64,000 bases of DNA from Methanosarcina barkeri 3 (GTDB taxonomy: Archaea > Halobacteriota > Methanosarcinia > Methanosarcinales > Methanosarcinaceae): positions 2,480,001 through 2,544,000 of the forward strand of contig NZ_CP009517.1 in the NCBI RefSeq assembly GCF_000970305.1. The letters are read 5' to 3'. Under the pieces are notes generated by a model. That model was not told where the DNA came from, did not search any database, and saw only the letters and a program-made list of their open reading frames with translations. Position numbers and translations under genes: made by a program. This document shows, in pieces, positions 37,226 to 46,482 of this stretch (position 1 is the first letter of the stretch; each line of letters opens with the position of its first letter).

Positions 37226-37945
37226 TTAGATCAGAAGAAGAGCAATGAATCCGCTCAGGAAGATTCCGTCAAAGGTTCCTGCCCCTCCTATGCTTGCAAC
37301 CGGAGCACCAAGGTTCTTAATTTTTCCCAGGTTAAGAAGATCGGCTCCAATAAGGGTTCCGAGTACTCCTCCTGCATAAGCAGTGACAACGCGGCATTGG
37401 TCAATTGGACAATCCGGGATATGGATTATCGACGTCAGCAAAATCGCAGCAAGGGCAGCTGCAAGGGGTGGAACCAGCGCCGGTGTTGCAATACCTATTC
37501 CACGAATTGGTTTTGCTACGGAATGAGTTATGATTGTAACTATTAAAATGCCGGCTCCTGCAAGCAGGAGGGAAGAAGGGAATTTCATAAGAAGGTAAGC
37601 TGAAATTAGAATTGGAATAATCGCTCCTCCTACATTCACAGCAATTGTTGTTTCGTTTCTTATAACACGCCTGAACGGAACCCTGTAAGATACGCCAAAA
37701 ACACGGACATATGTATCTCTAACTACCGGAGCATCGGATCTAAGGGTTGCCAGAGGAATATTAATGCTACTTCCGAGGAGGGACAGTAAAAGGATAAGGA
37801 GCGCATCCTCTATAGAGAAGCCAATCTTCATAAAGGCGGAAACAACTATTCCAAAAAAAAGAAAACCAAGCCCGAAAATTAGAATAAAGATTAAAAGAAG
37901 AAGGAATGTAAGGCTAAAAGGAATGTAAAAAAGTTGCCTTCTCAT
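37226..37945 (-). CDS. DUF1614 family integral membrane protein
   Basis: A 239-residue protein with six to seven hydrophobic helices: a N-terminal pair (residues 8-40), one at 45-65, and others between 105 and 235. Signature blocks SSINIPLATLR, ETTIAVNVGGAIIPILISAY, GIGIATPALVPPLAAALAAI and YAGGVLGTLIGADLLNL fit DUF1614, a family of unknown function common in methanogens. It converges with the S-layer gene. Confidence 0.85.
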   Translation of the reverse strand: MRRQLFYIPFSLTFLLLLIFILIFGLGFLFFGIVVSAFMKIGFSIEDALLILLLSLLGSSINIPLATLRSDAPVVRDTYVRVFGVSYRVPFRRVIRNETTIAVNVGGAIIPILISAYLLMKFPSSLLLAGAGILIVTIITHSVAKPIRGIGIATPALVPPLAAALAAILLTSIIHIPDCPIDQCRVVTAYAGGVLGTLIGADLLNLGKIKNLGAPVASIGGAGTFDGIFLSGFIALLLI

Positions 37946-38069
37946 GGAATCGCCCCGCTTTCTTTATTTTCCCGCATATTTAGAAATATACTTTCTTTAT
38001 TTATGAGTTTATGTGCTATCCCTCTCTTTATATGTTTAAGTGAAGACTTTGTCTTAAAAAGTAAGCAAT
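37946..38069. other. Gap before tandem repeat
   Basis: Probable promoter region of the DUF1614 gene (minus strand); no further features. Confidence 0.3.
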
Positions 38070-38262
38070 TCAACACTTAGGGGATAACTCAACACTTTGA
38101 GGATAACTCAACACTTTGAGGATAACTCAACACTTTGAGGATAACTCAACACTTTGGGGATAACTTCAATACTTAGAGGATAACTCAACACTTTGAGGAT
38201 AACTCAACACTTTGGGGATAACTTCAATACTTAGAGGATAACTCAACACTTAGAGAATATAA
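38070..38262. repeat. 19-20 bp tandem repeat
   Basis: About nine copies of GGATAACTCAACACTTTGA with a variant GGATAACTTCAATACTTAGA, arranged partly in a higher-order pattern (five plus variant, twice). Lies between DUF1614 and dacZ. Confidence 0.85.
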
Positions 38263-38304
38263 TTAAAATTTCTAATCCTGTGTAAAAAGTTCTGATTTTC
38301 AGGA

Positions 38305-39180
38305 TTAGATATATCTTACAGCAGGCTTCAGGCATTCCATGCAGATTATTTCTTTCGCGTCTTTATATACCCTTAAAATTCCTCCAGACTCGGATACCGT
38401 AACCGCGATCGCAACCGTATCTCTGCTAATTGCGGCTGCTGAAACATGCCTGCCTCCCAGTCCTTTCTCTATATCCACATTTTTCGCATCAACGTCAAGG
38501 TAGCGACCTGCGGCCTGGATTATTCCGTTTTCGTCTACCACAAAAACTCCGTCAAGCTGGGAAAATTCCTTTATGGACTCCCAGTTTCTTTTGTCAAGGA
38601 TATTCCGGTAAATTTCATCGTGGCCTGCGTAAGGGTTCAATATTAGCTGGTGAGAACGTTTCAGAACCTCTTCGGAATCGCCTATTATAAAGGCAGCTCC
38701 TATTTTTTTGCCTTCCCTGCCTGTCAGGACAATATCAAAAGAAATTTTCATAATTGCACTCATTACTTCAGACCTTATCCTTTCCTGGCATTCCTTCATG
38801 GCCTTTATAAGTGGATTTTCGTCGATATTATGTACAATAATCGAACTGGAGCTGCGGGTTTCGACCACACCTACTATAATCCCTTTCTCCAGTTTTCCAA
38901 GCACGTATTCTATGGCAGCAGCTTGCTGAAGATGATCAGAGTTGCTTGCAGCTTCGCGGTTTATCTGGTCTCCGAGTTCCTTTAGAGGATTTTTTCCATC
39001 TTTTCCAGTGGAAACAAGGTGGTCTATTATGCTTTTAGGACGCATGGAGATGTAGTAGACCGGAATTCCCCCAGTTTCGATCCCTTCAAAACTCAACTCT
39101 CCGGAAACCATAATTGCGGCAGCATCAAGTTCTCTGGAAATACGGGCTGCCGTCTCTGCAATTATACGTGCTCTATTCAT
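38305..39180 (-). CDS. Diadenylate cyclase, archaeal DacZ type
   Basis: A 291-residue protein. The N-terminal part (about 1-130) is an alpha/beta domain seen in euryarchaeal DacZ (ARIIAETAARISRELDAAAI, VVETRSSSSIIVHNIDENP). The C-terminal DAC domain has QLDGVFVVDENGIIQAAGRY and GLGGRHVSAAAISRDT, matching the DGA- and RHR-type motifs of cyclic di-AMP synthases. It should convert two ATP to c-di-AMP, linked in archaea to osmotic balance. The ATG at 39180 has GGTGG 6 nt upstream. Monocistronic. Confidence 0.85.
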   Translation of the reverse strand: MNRARIIAETAARISRELDAAAIMVSGELSFEGIETGGIPVYYISMRPKSIIDHLVSTGKDGKNPLKELGDQINREAASNSDHLQQAAAIEYVLGKLEKGIIVGVVETRSSSSIIVHNIDENPLIKAMKECQERIRSEVMSAIMKISFDIVLTGREGKKIGAAFIIGDSEEVLKRSHQLILNPYAGHDEIYRNILDKRNWESIKEFSQLDGVFVVDENGIIQAAGRYLDVDAKNVDIEKGLGGRHVSAAAISRDTVAIAVTVSESGGILRVYKDAKEIICMECLKPAVRYI

Positions 39181-39597
39181 ATGATCCACCGCTTTTTATT
39201 TGTGCAGCAACCGATTTGCGGTTCCACTTTTTATTTTAAGTTATCGTTTTTTGAACTCACTTTATTTTCTTAAATCAGGATTATTATTTTTTAACTTAGC
39301 GTTTTTTCCAGGCTAAAACTCTTGTCCTCAGGTTAACATTGAGGCCAACTTTATAAATACTTAAGCTTATTTCCTTCTCTGTACTTATATCTTATATATT
39401 ATAATTGCCCTGTAATCCCTTTGATCTGTCCTTTTTTCTTCCTGTTCTTTTTCATTGCTGCCTTTTTCATATTTTTTTAAAAAAGTTTGTGGAGGGTTTA
39501 CAATTCCTTTGAAAAAGTATCTAAATTCAGTTTTACCAGACGATAATTAATAGGAAGATTTTTCTGGTTCGCTTTTCAATTAATATTGGTGAATGCT
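39181..39597. other. Divergent promoter region
   Basis: AT-rich region between divergent dacZ and thpR. TATA-like words are present (TTTATAAATAC at about 39350, TATATATTATAA at about 39392). No ORF or repeat is supported. Confidence 0.4.
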
Positions 39598-40143
39598 TTG
39601 ATCAGGACATTTATAGCAGTGGAACTAAATCCAGGTTTTGCGGAGAAAATTCGAGAGCTTCAGTCCAGATTTTCCGGTTTTGATCTGAAGTTTGTTGATC
39701 CTGAGCTCATTCACATAACTCTAAAGTTCCTGGGGAATGTGGACGAATCAAAAATTTCCTCACTCTCTGCAGCTCTGGATTCCATTACGTGTGAGCCTTT
39801 CGAAGCAAAAATAGGGGAACTTGGAGTTTTTCCCAAACCTTCGAATCCCAGAGTCCTCTGGCTTGGTTCAACTGGAAATTTCAGGGCGTTACATGACAAC
39901 ATAGAAAAGTTGCTGGAGCCTTTTAAATTCGAAAAAGATGACAAGGAATTTACTGCCCATGCTACTCTTGCCAGGGTAAAATACCTCAAGAAAGATCAGA
40001 AAACGGCATTTATAAACACAGTAAAGGAATTAAAGGATACCGAAATCGGCACTATGTGCGTAAACAAAGTACTTTTAAAGAAAAGTACACTGACTCCGAA
40101 AGGGCCAATCTATGAAACTCTGCATACTGTCCACATGGACTGA
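39598..40143 (+). CDS. thpR: RNA 2',3'-cyclic phosphodiesterase ThpR (LigT)
   Basis: About 181 residues of the 2H phosphoesterase family with both HxT motifs: HITLKFLGNVDES and HATLARVKYLKK. The N-terminus IRTFIAVELNPGF is the usual start of ThpR. It opens 2',3'-cyclic phosphates in RNA. The start is uncertain: TTG at 39598 has GGTGA 5 nt ahead; GTG at 39589 and TTG at 39586 are alternatives. Confidence 0.9.
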   Translation: MIRTFIAVELNPGFAEKIRELQSRFSGFDLKFVDPELIHITLKFLGNVDESKISSLSAALDSITCEPFEAKIGELGVFPKPSNPRVLWLGSTGNFRALHDNIEKLLEPFKFEKDDKEFTAHATLARVKYLKKDQKTAFINTVKELKDTEIGTMCVNKVLLKKSTLTPKGPIYETLHTVHMD

Positions 40144-40352
40144 TCTCTGTTATTGTTTTTCTTTAACCTTTCTACTTTAAAGTCGCCATTTCTCTTCTCT
40201 TGTTATCTTTTATTCCGAGCTTTCTATACATTTATATATTGGTTGTATCCTGGCTGTAACGCACAAACTTTATTTTGAAATGCAGTTAAACATACAACTC
40301 AGAACATTCAAAAGTTTAAATATAATCTTCTCTAAATATGGTGCAAGCATGA

Positions 40353-41357
40353 ATGGAGGACTCTACGATTAAAGAAGAGATCTGGATTGAGAAGTATAGG
40401 CCTGTGAGGCTAGACCAGGTGGTGGGGCAGGAAGAAACAATAGAACGTCTGAAGTCCTATGTTGCAACGAAAAATCTTCCCCATCTGTTGTTTTCCGGGC
40501 CACCGGGAGTCGGGAAAACCGCTTCTGCCGTCTCGATTGCAAGAGAAATTTTCGGGGAAGACCTGTGGCGTGAAAACTTTACCGAACTTAATGCGTCGGA
40601 TGAAAGAGGCATTGACGTTGTCCGGACAAAAATTAAAAACTTTGCAAAAACTGCCTCTATTGGAGGAGCCGAATTCAAGATTATCTTCCTTGATGAGGCT
40701 GATGCGCTGACCTCAGATGCCCAATCTGCGCTCAGGCGGACAATGGAGCGTTTTAGCAATAACTGCCGGTTTATTCTGTCCTGCAATTACTCTTCCAGGA
40801 TTATCGAACCTATCCAGTCCCGCTGTGCAGTCTTCAGGTTCAGGCGACTTTCCGATGAGGCTATCAGGAAACGCCTTGAATACATAGCTAAAGATCAGGG
40901 GCTGTCCGTTACTGAAGACGGATATGAAGCTCTTATTTACGTAGCTCAGGGAGATATGAGAAAAGCCGTAAATTCTCTCCAGGCTGCTGCTTTCGTTGAG
41001 CCGGATAAGCCTATATCCAGGGAAACCATCTATAGGACTACAGCAACTGCAAATCCGGAGGATATCCGAAATTTGATAGAAACTGCCCTAAGTGGGAATT
41101 TCAGGGCTGCTAGAAAAGAACTTAACAGGCTGCTCTATGAAGAGGGGCTCTCCGGAGAAGACATAGTTGGACAGATTTACAGGGCAATCTCCGAAATGGA
41201 TAACCGGATGATTCTGGACCTTGGGCTCTCTGAAAAGCGCATTGTCGAACTCGTGGATATAATAGGTGAGACTGATTTCAGGCTAACTGAAGGAGCGACT
41301 GAAAAGATCCAGCTCGAAGCTTTACTCGCGCATTTTGCGCTTTCTAACCCGGATTAA
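40353..41357 (+). CDS. rfcS: Replication factor C small subunit
   Basis: A 334-residue AAA+ clamp loader. Walker A GPPGVGKT (residues 49-56), Walker B IIFLDEADAL, sensor LSCNYSSRIIEPIQSRCAVF with the SRC motif. The collar domain follows to IQLEALLAHFALS. It loads PCNA onto primed DNA with RfcL. No rfcL gene lies nearby. Monocistronic, with divergent-free upstream gap of ~200 bp. Confidence 0.97.
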   Translation: MEDSTIKEEIWIEKYRPVRLDQVVGQEETIERLKSYVATKNLPHLLFSGPPGVGKTASAVSIAREIFGEDLWRENFTELNASDERGIDVVRTKIKNFAKTASIGGAEFKIIFLDEADALTSDAQSALRRTMERFSNNCRFILSCNYSSRIIEPIQSRCAVFRFRRLSDEAIRKRLEYIAKDQGLSVTEDGYEALIYVAQGDMRKAVNSLQAAAFVEPDKPISRETIYRTTATANPEDIRNLIETALSGNFRAARKELNRLLYEEGLSGEDIVGQIYRAISEMDNRMILDLGLSEKRIVELVDIIGETDFRLTEGATEKIQLEALLAHFALSNPD

Positions 41358-41478
41358 GAGTTTTGATGACTCGGAATAAGGCTTCTCTCCACCTCAGGTC
41401 TCTCAAGAACGGTTGAAAGGGCTTGAATTTGGCCTTTTTTAAATATAATCATGCGGAATTTATAAATCCTTGATTACC

Positions 41479-41991
41479 ATGTCTGTTGAAATAACATTAG
41501 TAGAAATGTTGGGGTCTGTTCCCCACTGGCTTGCAGTTTTGATTATGGGAGCTATACCTGTCTCCGAACTGAGAGGGGCAATCCCTATTGCAATGGGTAT
41601 CTATGGAATGGACCCCTTCGAAGCCTTCTTCTTCTCAGTGCTTGGAAATCTCCTTCCTGTGATCCCCCTTCTGCTCTTTCTTGAGCCGGTCTCGAATTAT
41701 CTAAGACGTTATTCAGTCTTTGATACTTTCTTCACATGGCTCTTCTCAAAGACTCGCCGGAACCATACAGAGAGTTTTGAAAAATACGGACTCCTTGCAC
41801 TGACCATATTCGTAGCTATACCCCTGCCGGTTACCGGAGCCTGGTCTGGCTGTGCAGCGGCATTTGTCTTCGGAGTCAAGTTCAGGCACGCTTTGCCTGC
41901 AATTGCTGCAGGGGTGGTGATAGCAGGAATTATAGTAACTGCCGTTACTGTAACGGGTTTAGGTCTTTTTGACATGATTCTGGGAGCATAA
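41479..41991 (+). CDS. Small multidrug export family membrane protein (COG2426)
   Basis: A 170-residue integral membrane protein with four to five helices. Signature blocks AIPVSELRGAIPIAMGIYGM, SVLGNLLPVIPLLLFLEPVS, FEKYGLLALTIFVAIPLPVT and GAWSGCAAAFVFG match the Sm_multidrug_ex family. Transport substrate is not established. Start at the ATG (41479), not the TTG at 41470. Confidence 0.85.
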   Translation: MSVEITLVEMLGSVPHWLAVLIMGAIPVSELRGAIPIAMGIYGMDPFEAFFFSVLGNLLPVIPLLLFLEPVSNYLRRYSVFDTFFTWLFSKTRRNHTESFEKYGLLALTIFVAIPLPVTGAWSGCAAAFVFGVKFRHALPAIAAGVVIAGIIVTAVTVTGLGLFDMILGA

Positions 41992-42035
41992 TTTCCTTCT
42001 GCTCAAAGATTTACTCTATAAGATCTCTAGTCGTA

Positions 42036-42160
42036 GCAAATCTGGAAACCGACAATTTATAATTAAATCATACATAAAAATATGGGAACTGGCAATATAT
42101 AATTTAATCACACATAAAAGTCTGGAAACTGACAATATATAATTTAATCACACGTAAAAA
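42036..42160. repeat. Three-copy ~41-nt tandem repeat
   Basis: The unit CTGGAAACTGACAATATATA then ATTTAATCACACATAAAA occurs three times (about 42040, 42083 and 42122) with small changes. Lies downstream of the membrane protein gene, between convergent genes. Confidence 0.75.
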
Positions 42161-42255
42161 TAAGAAAATGCTGGGTACCAGCATTTTATTTTCTGTTTTA
42201 CCCTGTAAAGCAAGAAGCCATTGGTAAATAGCATTAAAAAGTAGTAAGTCTTAAC

Positions 42256-42465
42256 TTACAGCATTTCTTTTGCTAATTTTATGTCTTCAGCTTTTACAGT
42301 TTTTCTGCCTGCGTGTTCTGCAAGTTTTATTGCTTCTCTTGAAATCTCAAGTCCATATTCTTCCAGAATTTCCGTAAGGGCCATTCCCGCACTCTCACTA
42401 ACTCTATGAGCGCCTGCGGTTCTTATTAAACGCTCAATTGGTGCAAATGGTATTACTTTTGCCAT
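42256..42465 (-). CDS. Archaeal histone (HMf-like)
   Basis: A 69-residue histone-fold protein: AKVIPFAPIERLIRTAGAHR, VSESAGMALTEILEEYGLEI, REAIKLAEHAGRKTVKAEDI and KLAKEML. Full length for the family, without tails. It wraps DNA as dimers and larger multimers. The ATG at 42465 has an AGGAGG-type Shine-Dalgarno about 6 nt upstream; the ATG at 42477 is not used. Confidence 0.97.
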   Translation of the reverse strand: MAKVIPFAPIERLIRTAGAHRVSESAGMALTEILEEYGLEISREAIKLAEHAGRKTVKAEDIKLAKEML

Positions 42466-42477
42466 ATTATCCTCCAA

Positions 42478-42815
42478 TCTTCTTTGTTTGTTAATATATA
42501 TCCTTATAACTCCTGATTTTGTAATCAGATTCTATAAATAACTTTGCTTATATTGGGGTTTTTACGTCCTTTCCAGCTTTTAATACCTTTTTCTTCTTTA
42601 TTTCACTTTCCAGAGCCTTATCATTTGTTTTTATTTATACTCTGAATTTCGCTTCGGACCCTGTATTCGTTTTGCTCTCTTCTCTCACTCAAAAAGACTG
42701 ATATATACGAGTTCTGCTTAGTGAGTACAGAAAATTGAAAATTTACTGAAGTTATAAAATATCCCAATTTCACTGGCGCTTTCGGAAGAGTTGCGGCTCT
42801 CCAGCCCGAGTTCCG
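42478..42815. other. Upstream region of the histone gene
   Basis: AT-rich, with the histone promoter expected near 42500-42560. The right half leads into the 84-bp repeat. No ORF is supported. Confidence 0.4.
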
Positions 42816-43080
42816 TCACCCGAGTCCCGTCTCGGGAGGACGGGGCCCTTTTCGCTCACTTCGTTCGCTCAAGAGGGCTGAATTATAATGAAAACACTGA
42901 AACCCTAGTTCCGTCTCGGGAGGACGGGGCCCTTTTCGCTCACTTCGTTCGCTCAAGAGGGCTGAATTATAATGAAAACACTGAAACCCTAGTTCCGTCT
43001 CGGGAGGACGGGGCCCTTTTCGCTCACTTCGTTCGCTCAGGAGGGCTGAATTATATGAAGATTCTGAGTTGAGGCAAGGG
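42816..43080. repeat. 84-bp tandem repeat, three copies
   Basis: GTCTCGGGAGGACGGGGCCC starts at 42829, 42913 and 42997, an exact 84-bp period. Each unit also has TCGCTCACTTCGTTCGCTC. A decayed fourth trace (TTTCGTTTCGGGAGTAAGC, CGCTCACATAA) follows to about 43150. The repeat is GC-rich in AT-rich DNA. ORFs in both strands are repeat artefacts. It precedes the methyltransferase gene. Confidence 0.88.
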
Positions 43081-43268
43081 AGAAGATTTAAGTGAATTTC
43101 GTCTCGTCCAAATTTCGTTTCGGGAGTAAGCTGAATATTTCGCTCACATAATAGCAATCAAATGAGTTTTTTGGCAGGTATGGAGTTTACGGTTATTGGG
43201 TAGGAGTAAATACAGTGTAGATCTCTTTTTCGAAATATTGATATGAGATCATCCGAATCTAAACGGAT

Positions 43269-44225
43269 ATGCTTTTACAGGAACTCCTTGGCATTAGTGA
43301 AGACATTTATTTTGTAGAGGAAAGCTATCTCGCCCAGAGGACTATTGAGCGTACACTTGACTATCTTAACGGAGTCAGGAGGTTTGCAGAGACAGGGAAG
43401 GTGAGGCTCCTGAGAGTTCATGAAGGTGAGCACACACTCGGGCTTTTTCTTTTTAATTCTGCAGACGAAGAAGTCTCTGTAGATTTCTGGTCGGTTTTTA
43501 CGGGAGCTCTTGCAGAAGCTCGCTCAAAAAAGGATTTTGAGATCCTTGTAGATCCTCTTCTTACATTTAATCCTCCTGAAAGAGAGGTTGAAGTTTCTTC
43601 GGAAATATGGCGAGATGCCGTCAATGAGTACTACTCGCTTATGCTTGTAAACAGGAACCTTTGCCTGGGTTGCGCGGTCAAACCCGAGTCTTATGGGAGT
43701 GTTTTTTCTGAAAATCGTGTACGAAGGGTTGAAGAAATCTTCGATATTCTTCAAAAAAAGGGGATTTTTCCTGAAGGCAGGCTTCTTGAAGTCTGCTGTG
43801 GAAACGGGATGTCTACACTTGCTCTCTACAGGCTCGGACTTAATCCGCTGGCTGTAGAGATTAACAAATGTACAGTCTGCCAGGGGCTTGAACAGGGAGT
43901 TTTAAACCCTCAAAGAACGGTTGTAATGGATGCAACGGCTCTTTCCAGATATTTTGAGCCCGGAAGCTTTGATGGTGTGATGGGGTTTATGCTGGGGCTT
44001 GTCTATGAATTTAATAAAGATATCTGGGTAAATATTATGAAAGAGGTGGTCTCGGTTTCAAATGAAGGCGCTCTCATGCTTTTTACAGTTAGCAGCAAGC
44101 CTGAGGCTGAAATTCTTGCTGGAGCTCTACTCAGAGCAGGAGTTAAAGGTGAGATCGTAGATAATACCGATTCCGAAGGGACTTACGATCAGTGGCTCTT
44201 TATAGGAGAAAAACAAAAAGCTTAA
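43269..44225 (+). CDS. SAM-dependent methyltransferase (class I), unknown substrate
   Basis: A 318-residue protein. The C-terminal Rossmann domain has motif I LLEVCCGNGMSTLALYRLGL (about 177-196), an acidic residue in LAVEINKC, VVMDATALSRYF and PGSFDGVMGFMLGL. The N-terminal ~150 residues are specific to this family (LLQELLGISEDIYFVEESYL, NRNLCLGCAVKPESYGS) and hold a CxxC-like LCLGC. The target is unknown. Confidence 0.75.
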   Translation: MLLQELLGISEDIYFVEESYLAQRTIERTLDYLNGVRRFAETGKVRLLRVHEGEHTLGLFLFNSADEEVSVDFWSVFTGALAEARSKKDFEILVDPLLTFNPPEREVEVSSEIWRDAVNEYYSLMLVNRNLCLGCAVKPESYGSVFSENRVRRVEEIFDILQKKGIFPEGRLLEVCCGNGMSTLALYRLGLNPLAVEINKCTVCQGLEQGVLNPQRTVVMDATALSRYFEPGSFDGVMGFMLGLVYEFNKDIWVNIMKEVVSVSNEGALMLFTVSSKPEAEILAGALLRAGVKGEIVDNTDSEGTYDQWLFIGEKQKA

Positions 44226-44394
44226 TCTGGAAGCTGTAAACTCAAGGGAATTGCTATTTTTCAGTTCAGACAAGTATATTTTTTATTTCCAGTTCTCTAA
44301 AAATTTTAATTTTCTATTTTCTAACCCATAAATTTTCAGATAAAGCTTATAATTGTATCAGGAACCTGGAACTTTTTTAAAACTACCCTTCTAA
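44226..44394. other. Gap upstream of the pyc operon
   Basis: AT-rich sequence without ORF; leads into the BirA-box-like site. Confidence 0.3.
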
Positions 44395-44440
44395 TGTTAA
44401 CAGGCGAAAAGTATATACTTGTTAACAATTGTATATTAAA
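44395..44440 (+). promoter_or_regulatory. Putative BirA operator and promoter of pycBA-birA
   Basis: TGTTAACA (44395-44402) and TTGTTAACA (44419-44427) form a spaced pair with 19 nt between the inner bases. They resemble the BirA box halves TGTWAAC/GTTWACA, whose usual spacing is 16-17. A TATA-like GTATATTAAA follows at 44431-44440, about 300 nt before pycB. A BirA with a DNA-binding domain is encoded in the same operon. Confidence 0.45.
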
Positions 44441-44739
44441 GAATTCTTATCAATGAAGATATATTAAGTACTTCATTTAAGTCAGTAATATTGATTTCCT
44501 CCGATTGCGGTTCCGGAATGTCAGTCAAATATAAATGAAAAACCCCTCTTTCCGGTAAAAGAGTAGAAAATTGTATTAAAACTGCAATATGAGGGCTTAT
44601 GTACTTTACTCAAACGGATCAAAATCTTAACCCTGATAATTCCGGAATATCAAATGAAACCCTCCGGAATGACTGTTCAAAGTTTGCTATAAGGAATAGT
44701 AAATCCGGTTATTTTGATTCGATTTTAAGAGGTTCATCC

Positions 44740-46461
44740 ATGAGTGTAAAAATTACCGAAACCATCCTCCGAGATGCACATCAATCTCTCCTGGCAACCA
44801 GAATGAGGACAAGAGATATGCTCGAAGTGGTTGAACAACTGGACCAGATAGGGTATTTCTCCCTTGAAATTTGGGGAGGTGCCACCTTTGACAGCTGTAT
44901 CCGCTACCTTAACGAAGATCCCTGGCAGCGCCTGAAGGATATCAAGAAAGAAATGAAAGACACCTACGCTCAGATGTTGCTTAGGGGCCAGAACCTTGTA
45001 GGGTACAGGCACTATTCGGATGACGTGGTCGAGAAATTCGTTACTAAATCCTACCAGAATGGAATTGACATTTTCCGGATATTTGACGCTGTCAATGATA
45101 TCCGGAACATGGAATTCTCTATCAAAGTGGCAAAAGGTCTTGGTGCGCACGTACAGGGTACGGTCTGCTACACCATAAGTCCGGTACATACCGTTGAGAA
45201 ATATGTTGAACTTGCAAAACAGCTTGAAGAACTGGAGTGCGATTCCATCTGTATCAAAGATATGGCAGGTCTTCTTTCCCCAAATGATGCCGCACATATA
45301 ATAAGTGCCATGAAAAAAGAAATCTCAATTCCGATTTCTCTACACTGCCACTGCACTTCTGGAATGGCTCCAATGAGCTATATGGCAGCCTGTGAGGCAG
45401 GAATCGATATTCTGGACACTGCACTTTCTCCCCTTGCCTGGGGAACTTCTCAGCCTCCAACCGAAACAGTAGTAGCCGCTCTCAAAGGCACTCCTTATGA
45501 TACCGGGCTGGATCTGAATGCTTTTAAAGAAGCAGTTAAATATTTCAAAACATTAAAAGAAAAATACCGGGGCATACTCGATCCTATTACCGAACAGATC
45601 GACACTAACGTGCTCATTTACCAGATCCCGGGCGGAATGCTCTCTAACCTTGTATCTCAACTAAAAGAACAGAACGCTCTTGACAAATATGATGCGGTAC
45701 TTGCTGAAATGCCCAGGGTTAGAGAGGAGCTTGGATATCCGCCTCTTGTCACTCCTACAAGCCAGATCGTGGGCACTCAATCAGTTCTTAACGTGCTCAT
45801 GGGCGAACGCTACAAAGTTATTCCTAAAGAAGTAAAAGATTACGTTCGCGGTCTTTACGGGCGCCCTCCTGCTCCAATAAGCCCGGAAATAATAGGCAAG
45901 ATAATCGGGGACGAAGAGCCTATTCACTGCCGTCCTGCCAATCTCCTTAAACCTGAATATGAGAAAAGGAAGAAGGAAGCCGAAGAAATAGGTATTGCTA
46001 AATCTGAAGAAGATATACTTACCTATATTCTCTATCCGGCTATCGCTCCCAAGTTCCTGAAGGGAGAAATGGAAGAAGAAGCTCTAGCAGTAGTTGCATC
46101 TGCACCTGCAGTCCAGCAGGAACACAAAGTCCCAACTCATTTCAAGGTCGAAGTGGATGACGAAATCTATGAGGTCAGGATCGAACCTCTCGGCGGGGAA
46201 GTATCCATATCTGAAGCTTCTCCCAAAAAGCCGAGTGTAGAGTCCGTTAAAGGAGCTGTGAGCGTTTCAATGCAGGGCATGGTTCTCTCTCTTAAGGTCA
46301 AGGTCGAGGATACTGTTGCAGAAGGTGACACGATTGCTGTTATCGAAGCTATGAAAATGGAAAACGCTGTTCATGCCGCCCATTCAGGCATTGTAAGAGA
46401 GATTTTTGTTTCCGAAGGGGACACTGTATCTCCTGGCGACATAATCATGTCAATCGAATAA
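44740..46461 (+). CDS. pycB: Pyruvate carboxylase subunit B
   Basis: A 573-residue protein. The carboxyltransferase domain (TETILRDAHQSLLATRMRTR, LEIWGGATFDSCIRYLNEDP) is followed by the conserved domain to about residue 460. The C-terminal biotinyl domain has EAMKMENAV with biotin on K539. It transfers carboxyl from biotin to pyruvate, giving oxaloacetate for 2-oxoglutarate and aspartate synthesis. The length matches the two-subunit methanosarcinal enzyme. The ATG at 44740 is used; a 47-residue in-frame extension from 44599 is not family-like. Confidence 0.97.
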   Translation: MSVKITETILRDAHQSLLATRMRTRDMLEVVEQLDQIGYFSLEIWGGATFDSCIRYLNEDPWQRLKDIKKEMKDTYAQMLLRGQNLVGYRHYSDDVVEKFVTKSYQNGIDIFRIFDAVNDIRNMEFSIKVAKGLGAHVQGTVCYTISPVHTVEKYVELAKQLEELECDSICIKDMAGLLSPNDAAHIISAMKKEISIPISLHCHCTSGMAPMSYMAACEAGIDILDTALSPLAWGTSQPPTETVVAALKGTPYDTGLDLNAFKEAVKYFKTLKEKYRGILDPITEQIDTNVLIYQIPGGMLSNLVSQLKEQNALDKYDAVLAEMPRVREELGYPPLVTPTSQIVGTQSVLNVLMGERYKVIPKEVKDYVRGLYGRPPAPISPEIIGKIIGDEEPIHCRPANLLKPEYEKRKKEAEEIGIAKSEEDILTYILYPAIAPKFLKGEMEEEALAVVASAPAVQQEHKVPTHFKVEVDDEIYEVRIEPLGGEVSISEASPKKPSVESVKGAVSVSMQGMVLSLKVKVEDTVAEGDTIAVIEAMKMENAVHAAHSGIVREIFVSEGDTVSPGDIIMSIE

Positions 46462-46482
46462 TATAGTGAGGTGGAAGGCATT

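Noticed and set aside
42816-43157. A 113-residue ORF on the minus strand with repeated SALLSERSERKGPRPPETE units
   Set aside because: It is the translation of the 84-bp tandem repeat (a multiple of three); no start region or family.
44734-45297. A 187-codon minus-strand ORF opposite pycB
   Set aside because: Antisense to a well-matched gene with codon structure on the plus strand.
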